NCBI GenBank assembly: GCA_054601695.1
Contig: BAAHQB010000260.1
Coordinates: forward strand, 124,001 to 188,000
From: Amorphochlora amoebiformis
Taxonomy: Eukaryota; Cercozoa; Chlorarachniophyceae
Length of the DNA stretch: 64,000 nucleotides
Direction: 5' to 3'
Shown piece by piece: positions 1 through 64,000 of this stretch. The notes under the pieces are model-generated. The model searched no databases. It saw nothing but the letters and a program-made list of their open reading frames with translations, and was not told the DNA's origin. How positions within the stretch are numbered: position 1 is the stretch's first letter; the number at the start of each line of letters is the position of its first letter. Both the position numbers and the translations under genes were made by a program.

Positions 1-54
1 AGAGAGAGAGAGAGAGAGAGAGAGCATTTTTTTAAAAAAAAAAAAAAAAAAATA

Positions 55-429
<375 letters not shown>

Positions 430-447
430 ATGTGTATATATATGCAG

Positions 448-24980
<24,533 letters not shown>

Positions 24981-25065
24981 CCAGTTCTGAGCAACGAGGA
25001 ATTAGATTAAAAGCCGCCGAGAAATTAAGTTCAGAACCCACTTTCGCACTGCCTCGAATTAAATT
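24981..25065. promoter_or_regulatory. 85-bp shared spacer between divergent start codons
   Basis: The ATG of the minus-strand hydrolase-like gene and the ATG at 25066 on the plus strand point away from each other across 85 bp. All upstream control for both must lie here or inside the genes. No TATA box is obvious. The spacer is free of TA microsatellite, unlike the introns. Confidence 0.5.
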
Positions 25066-25290
25066 ATGTCCACCAGCGACAACGACTCGAGCGACTTCTA
25101 TTCCTCGGCTATCTTCGCACGCCTTCAATGCCTCCGTGACCCTGATTGCGCAAATAGCAAGCGTTTAGAGGCCCTTGAGCGCGAAGAAGAGAAGATCCTG
25201 GCTCGCGTACGAGAACTAAAGCTAGTGAAGGCCCGCATCGACCGAAAGATCGCTGAAGAGAGAAAATTCCTACAGAGCCTCGAAAAATAA
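25066..25290 (+). CDS. Small acidic/basic coiled-coil protein, 74 residues, single exon
   Basis: An intronless frame runs from ATG 25066 to TAA 25288-25290. The first 20 residues are rich in Ser and Asp (MSTSDNDSSDFYSS), followed by CLRDPDC. From about residue 33 to the end it is a continuous charged helix with hydrophobic residues in heptad-like spacing (LEALEREEEKILARVRELK and onward), so a coiled coil or a small-complex subunit is likely. No family is recognised. Base composition and codon use differ clearly from surrounding repeat. It is divergent from the minus gene starting at 24980. A short spliced extension cannot be excluded. Confidence 0.62.
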   Translation: MSTSDNDSSDFYSSAIFARLQCLRDPDCANSKRLEALEREEEKILARVRELKLVKARIDRKIAEERKFLQSLEK

Positions 25291-25715
25291 TCGCATTTAG
25301 GTACACCACGTACAAGGTATGAGGATTTGGGTTGGGCGGGCTTCGAGGCCTGTGACCTGGAACAAAGAAGATTTCTCTCTAGTTCCCGTTTTTTCTCTCT
25401 CTTTTCTCACTCTGTAATATAGGTGTATTCTGTACGCCAACTATGTTTTCTCGCTCTTAAACTGTTTATTCCATTTGCTCTCCTGAGAGAAATAGGCGAG
25501 AGAGAGAGAGAGAGAGAGCGAGAGTGAACTGAAGAAAGCTAATCAGATCCATAAGGACTAGATAAATATTTCATGCATGTTGATATGCATATTGGCGTTA
25601 TACTATCATAATCGTATGCCGTGCTGGCTGGATCAAACGATCCAGGATACGTAATGTAAATATTACACAATAAATATATATGTATATATTATATATATAT
25701 ATATTTTTATATATA

Positions 25716-25813
<98 letters not shown>

Positions 25814-25855
25814 AGATACATGCACATATCAGCGTTTAATCGTGTGCCATACAAT
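25291..25855. other. Downstream region of the small gene: pyrimidine tract, AG microsatellite, TA tract
   Basis: No gene is supported. It contains a CT-rich stretch near 25370-25410, an (AG)n run at about 25499-25520, and a long TA tract at 25723-25802, ending at the left tip of the hAT element. Confidence 0.6.
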
Positions 25856-28041
<2,186 letters not shown>

Positions 28042-28088
28042 GATATATTATATATATATATATACACAGTATATAATACTATAATAAT

Positions 28089-28132
<44 letters not shown>

Positions 28133-28812
28133 TATGTGTACATACATATGTGTATATATATATATATACATAAATATGTATGTGTGTGTGTACATGTATA
28201 TATATATATATATTATAATTTATAAATACATATATACACATATATATATATGTATATATATATACATATATGTATATATATACTCTAGAATCAGTCTAGA
28301 TTTATATACTATGATAAATTCCAATGCTACTATACTACTACACCATATGAGTCCACTAATCACGACACGACTTAATTGGTCATCTAGGTCATGGACTCAT
28401 GGACCCATGGTATCGTGTACATGTTATGCGCTTGTCAGTGTTGTCAGCCTGGACAAGTAATTTTAACTGTTAGTTATGAGCGTAACTCAGTTGCAGCGAT
28501 TGTTAAATTCGAGTTACAACTTACGAGTACAAGAGATTAGTTAGTACCTCCAATTTAAATCTTTCTCTCCCCCAATTGGCTAAGGCAATATTACCTTAAG
28601 GAACACAGTATACTGGGTAGTAGCCTAGTAGGTACTGGTGTGGAAATACTACTATTAGTCTAATTACCCGCTAGACCCTTACTCAGTAGTTCTTCTACTG
28701 TATATAGCCAAGCCTCGTGACTTTGCGTTTCCAGTGAAATTTTAAATTAATGTAACGTGTTAAAACCATTGCGCGCTCTCTGACTCGACTAACCTGCGGA
28801 TCTAGTTTCATG
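28042..28812. other. Intergenic region between the hAT element and the EF-hand/PH gene
   Basis: TA/GT microsatellite fills 28042-28280. The unique DNA at 28280-28812 has no long open frame. A possible alternative last exon of the minus gene lies near 28662-28698: after an AG it reads EELLSKGLAGN and then stops. It would pair with the GTAAGT donor inside exon 9. Confidence 0.5.
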
Positions 28813-30145
28813 TCAAGTTTTCTCTTGCGACTTACCGCTGTTGAGTGAAAAGTGCGAAAAGGAGTCATAAAAAGTTCCCATTCCCTTGAGAGTCTTGACG
28901 CTGTTCTTATTTAGAGAATCTGAGCAATGCTCCGCTAGTGCGAGACACCATTCTCGTCGCTCCTGAGGTTGTCCCTATTCTCACAAATGGCATCAAGCTT
29001 GTATTGCTCTTTACCTCCTCGTTGGAAGACTTGAGATAGAACTTTCTCTTGCTTGTAACAACCCTCCAATTTTTGTTGTTGTTCTCGTCAAGCTCGATAG
29101 ATGCTTCTTCGAGAAGTATTTGACCTGGAGGTAGATATTCAGTCTCCAATCATATCGTGTAATATCGAATATGAATAATTGGAGGACGTCGGGAGATAGG
29201 AGGTGTAGCCTCAATAGTGATACTCGTAAGGTTCACAGTACCGCTATGTTTCTCTTCTCCTTTGTTCTTGTAGTAGACGAGAAAGGATCGTCCGTGAACC
29301 TTCTCCAGTTTCATATATCGCTCCTTGTATCTCTGCGCGAAAGACACGTGAACCCTCTGAGTATGTCATATGCTTTACTTAGGTACCCGATTGAGTTCTC
29401 CACGTTTACGAACAGCTCCCTCTCTTAGCACCCCTGGAGTGAGAAGATACCAAACGTCAGCTAAATATTCGTGCGCGTATGGCCTTACCGTTGAGTTTAT
29501 CCTGACTTAGGGAAACGGCCACGACCTTTGGGCTGTAAGAGAATTGCTTTAACACCGGCATGCTAATTTAATTCATTGATTACGTGGACACCCTCTTTCG
29601 TGTACAGTTTCGGAGTTTCTTGCAGTCATCGTCAACATTGCGCTAAACACAAGAACATTATCGCTTGGATAATCGTGGGAAATAGATGTTTAACCTTCTG
29701 GAGAGCACATCGAATATGTTTAATCTCGACACCCTTAGACGGGTCCGCTCCCAAACCCTTTGCAAGCTCCTCATACTCTTTCTGCCGGCAGGTAGCACTG
29801 GGTTAGATATGCAAACCATATATGTATCGTAGCAATACCTCGGAAACCAAGTGGCCTCCGTCGATCAGGATACTGTTAACAAAGGCTGTAAACTCCTCAG
29901 CGTTGAGATATCCATCCCCGTCGTAGTCAAAGTGTTGAAAGATGCTCATTATCTTGTTCTCCCGACTGTGGGTATCAGAATTACCGTACATGACCTCAAC
30001 CCCATTCAAAAGTCAAGAACTATCCTGTTTACATTTCGTTTGTCTTCTCATTCATCTTCATCTCCATCAATTGCCCTTCTTTCTTGTCCTGCATCAACAC
30101 CGCAAACACCTGGACGTCCGACTGGGTGCTGTTCTTGGACGCCAT
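28813..30145 (-). CDS. EF-hand and PH-domain protein, nine exons, 285 codons
   Basis: Exons in transcript order: 30145-30033, 29965-29839, 29781-29695, 29618-29584, 29532-29489, 29433-29387, 29332-29188, 29124-29015, 28962-28813; total 858 nt with phases agreeing. Residues 39-80 hold one canonical EF-hand: the loop DYDGDGYLNAEE has D, D, D, G, N and E at positions 1, 3, 5, 6, 9 and 12. Residues 137-255 form a PH domain, starting LREGAVRKRGEL, with RYMKLEK and FLVYYKN strands, NNKNWRVVTSKRKFYL, and the hallmark C-terminal helix Trp in ERREWCLALAEH. It is likely a Ca2+- and phosphoinositide-responsive peripheral membrane protein; partners are unknown. All eight introns are 51-76 nt and free of TA tracts. 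A GTAAGT in the last exon allows an alternative 3' end. Confidence 0.88.
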
Positions 30146-30309
30146 ATTGACCAAATATGTGACCCCGAGAAGTTATTCTAAGGTTTTTTCCCTCCTTTAA
30201 TTGTTCGGTATTCAAAATCGCCTTAAATTTCTGTGAAATTGACATTTTGACTTCACTACCCGAGATACCCGGGCAGTGCGCGGCGTTCGCTCACGCCGGA
30301 ACTCACCAG
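30146..30309. promoter_or_regulatory. 164-bp shared spacer between the EF-hand/PH gene and the universal stress protein gene
   Basis: Two ATGs diverge across 164 bp of non-repetitive DNA. It contains a CCCGAGATACCCGGGC patch and a GC-rich stretch near 30275-30295, but no recognisable TATA box. It probably serves as a bidirectional promoter. Confidence 0.5.
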
Positions 30310-47344
<17,035 letters not shown>

Positions 47345-47369
47345 CTAATCAATTAAGGCCAGGGTAAGA

Positions 47370-49290
<1,921 letters not shown>

Positions 49291-49398
49291 CCTTTGTAGC
49301 ACGCCACTCTATAAGGGTCACGGCCGCTCAGGCATTTGAATTTATAGCTACAAGGCTCCCATAGGTATCTGATATATATCTAGTATAGGCATCATGTC

Positions 49399-49495
<97 letters not shown>

Positions 49496-49604
49496 TAAAA
49501 ATATATATATATATAATATGTATATATAATATATATATATATGGAACCATATATATATGTATATAATATATATATATTTATATATAATACATATATATAA
49601 ATAT

Positions 49605-49689
<85 letters not shown>

Positions 49690-49800
49690 AAATATAAATA
49701 GGATAGTCTATATGTACATGTATATATACATATATATATATATATATCAATATATATATATATAATATACGTACATGTACAATAAATATACATGTATATT

Positions 49801-49836
<36 letters not shown>

Positions 49837-49839
49837 ATT

Positions 49840-49913
<74 letters not shown>

Positions 49914-49943
49914 ATATATATATATATGTGTATGTATGTGTAA

Positions 49944-49960
49944 TATTATTATTATTATAA

Positions 49961-50006
<46 letters not shown>
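49944..50006. repeat. (ATT)n trinucleotide microsatellite
   Basis: About 20 ATT units with a TAATTG break, just beyond the 3' end of the secreted Cys-rich gene. A sister tract is at 61804-61865. Confidence 0.95.
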
Positions 50007-50034
<28 letters not shown>

Positions 50035-50035
50035 A

Positions 50036-54434
<4,399 letters not shown>

Positions 54435-54563
54435 TTTTTTGACTATGTGTGACAGGGGAGTGAATCACGTGTAAGGATTCTGCGAAAAATTGTCATTCAC
54501 AACACGTGACAAATCCGCGTGACACATTGGGTTCCTGGAGGCTTTGACGGTGACTTGCTCAAA
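54435..54563. promoter_or_regulatory. 129-bp shared spacer with two CACGTG words
   Basis: It lies between the divergent ATGs of the secreted Cys-rich gene and TSG101. It contains CACGTG twice (ATCACGTGTA and ACACGTGACA), followed by a related CGTGACA. These palindromes could be transcription-factor sites, which is inference. The spacer is free of TA microsatellite. Confidence 0.5.
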
Positions 54564-61567
<7,004 letters not shown>

Positions 61568-61803
61568 ACTGTCGACAATTCTGCTGACGGATCTCAAGGT
61601 TCCCTGGATTGGGTGTCTAGATAGTGCATGAACCCGGCTCATTTGAAGGTTTCAATTCATTAACTCGTGATAACTAAGTTCAGTGATGGAGGAGATTGAA
61701 AAACTCGATTCTCTTCTACTCAGAAATATGCATTTTTATCTAAAACTCGGTAGCGCCTGAGGTTTTGACGGTGTGTGTGGGTATGAACTATGTTTAAATG
61801 GTA

Positions 61804-61893
<90 letters not shown>

Positions 61894-62432
61894 GTGTGTG
61901 TGTGTATACATATATATATATATATATATATATTCTCTGTGATATCATTTATATATGTCATGAACACTCCTACTCGGACATCTACTGGATCTAGTAAACA
62001 TAGTCTAGATAGTGCATGTACACACTTACATGTCTAGTATACATCTACTAGATGTATGTGTACACATATATTCGGATCGGCTGCTTGTATTAGAAACGTA
62101 CGACGTCCAGAATCTACATGTACAAGTACAAATAGATCCGAATTTAAACTATCATTGAATAAACAGTAGTAGCCTATAGGTCCTAATAGCCTAGCTTGCA
62201 CTAAATTCTAGAACTTTCGTCACGTATGTAGTGGGCCGCGGCCGCGGGACTCGGAACAATTATTTACTTTATCTAGTTAATAGCTCTAGAGCTCATGACG
62301 GACATCATAAACTGCGCTCATCGCGCGGCTCGTATACTAATAGTTATATGTATCTAGTGTATCTAGATGGTCTGTCAGATTTGATATCTGGTAGCTGGTA
62401 GATGTACGTACATACCAGGACGCTAGATACGT

Positions 62433-62477
<45 letters not shown>

Positions 62478-62925
62478 TAGATATATATGTGTATGTATAC
62501 TACTACTACTACTACTACTACTACTAGTCTACTACTAGACTGGATATACGTCAACAATTAAGCACTTCTACGGTGGCACTCCGGCTTAAGCTTGATTGTG
62601 TACTAGCTAGACGCATAATATCGTGCCGGCATGGACCGGATCCAGTATGTCTAGTACGTGTACGTACGTACTAATACGTATACGCTGATACGTTTTGTAC
62701 TGTTTGCATCTAATGCATATACTCTAGATCTAGATACGTATACGTGTATACGTACGTACGTATACGTACGTACGTATACGTACGTACTAGTGGCATTATG
62801 ATAGTATCATAGTTTATGTTCATGAATATATAAGGTAGCTAGTAGTACAATACTAGTACTACGTTGATGATCGATGCTTAGAACTGGTATAACATTATCA
62901 TATAACATACACATACACACATATT
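61568..62925. other. Region downstream of TSG101: no gene seen, ATT and CTA microsatellites, palindrome-rich DNA
   Basis: Contains (ATT)n at about 61804-61865, then unique DNA at 61950-62925 dense in CTAG, TCTAGA, GTAC and ACGTACGT words, a TA tract at about 62439-62474, and a (CTA)n run near 62500-62525. No frame with coding character is present on either strand. Confidence 0.6.
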
Positions 62926-63349
<424 letters not shown>

Positions 63350-63612
63350 ATATACATATATATATATATATATATACATAATATATATATGTGTGTGTGT
63401 GTGTGTGTGTTATATATGTGTATATGCATAAACTGGATTAATCACCCTTGAAGAGTGAAACATGAACTTTAATGATAAGTTGACATACTTCCAATGAAGA
63501 AAAATAAGCCTCCTAAACTGAAAACTAACTTTCTCGTGATTCTGAAATACAGTCGAGATAGTCCCAGCTCGCCCAACCCCTAGTGGGGGATGTCTTCATA
63601 ATATATATACTA

Positions 63613-63649
<37 letters not shown>

Positions 63650-63828
63650 GTATATATATGTATAGATATATATATACATACATATATATATATATATACA
63701 CATACATACATATATATATATTATATATATATATATATATACATGTATATATAATATACACGAATATATATATATATATATATAGATATATCTAGTTATG
63801 TGTCTGTGTGTTCGTATGTGTATGTATG

Positions 63829-63879
<51 letters not shown>

Positions 63880-64000
63880 TTATTTATTCATATATACATA
63901 TATATATATGTTTGTATTATAATGTTCAAAGAGATCGAGAGATTAGGAATGAAAAAGCCCATATACTGAAATTTCATGATATAACAAACTGTTGGTCCTA
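63350..64000. other. Window end: TA/GT microsatellites with two short unique islands
   Basis: Unique DNA at about 63425-63600 includes a small inverted repeat CCCCTAGTGGGG. An open segment after AG at 63553 could be an exon but has no supporting partner. 63925-64000 is unique and uninterpreted. Confidence 0.5.

Noticed and set aside
63540-63600. Small hairpin CCCCTAGTGGGG as a histone-type 3' stem-loop
   Set aside because: No histone frame lies upstream and the flanking bases do not match the histone stem-loop consensus.

Overview
The window is nuclear DNA of a eukaryote, almost certainly a protist. The genes are cut into many small exons (about 20-230 nt) joined by GT-AG introns. Long perfect (TA)n microsatellites fill most introns and account for much of the window. 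Degenerate TTAGGG-type telomere-like tracts, a tRNA-derived SINE family and a hAT DNA transposon are also present. I cannot name the species. The very divergent ferlin, the universal stress protein and a few apparent non-GT donors would fit an alveolate or other protist better than an animal, but that is inference. Nearly all long open frames in the window are translated TA or telomere-like repeat, not genes.

I rebuilt genes by joining open segments that have splice sites and compatible reading phase. 448-20995 (+): a ferlin-like multi-C2 membrane protein of at least 898 codons in about 42 exons, with its 5' end outside the window. 21693-24980 (-): a five-exon gene with a GHVSL...YNCC layout like permuted papain/NlpC hydrolases. 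25066-25290 (+): a small acidic coiled-coil protein. 25856-28041: a hAT element with a truncated, intron-bearing transposase. 28813-30145 (-): an EF-hand plus PH-domain protein in nine exons with tiny TA-free introns. 30310-33617 (+): a universal stress protein in seven exons. 35865-47344 (-): an unrecognised proline-rich gene in at least 17 exons. 47370-49290: interstitial telomere-like DNA. 50036-54434 (-): a small secreted cysteine-rich protein. 54564-61567 (+): TSG101/Vps23, the ESCRT-I subunit, in 17 exons. 61568-64000: no gene that I can support.

The genes are packed as divergent pairs sharing very short spacers of 85, 164 and 129 bp (24980/25066, 30145/30310, 54434/54564), with convergent 3' ends between the pairs. 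Functionally, ferlin (Ca2+-dependent membrane fusion), TSG101 (endosomal sorting) and the EF-hand/PH protein (Ca2+ and phosphoinositide sensing) all act on membranes, but nothing in the sequence shows that they are co-regulated. No rRNA, intact tRNA gene or CRISPR array was seen.
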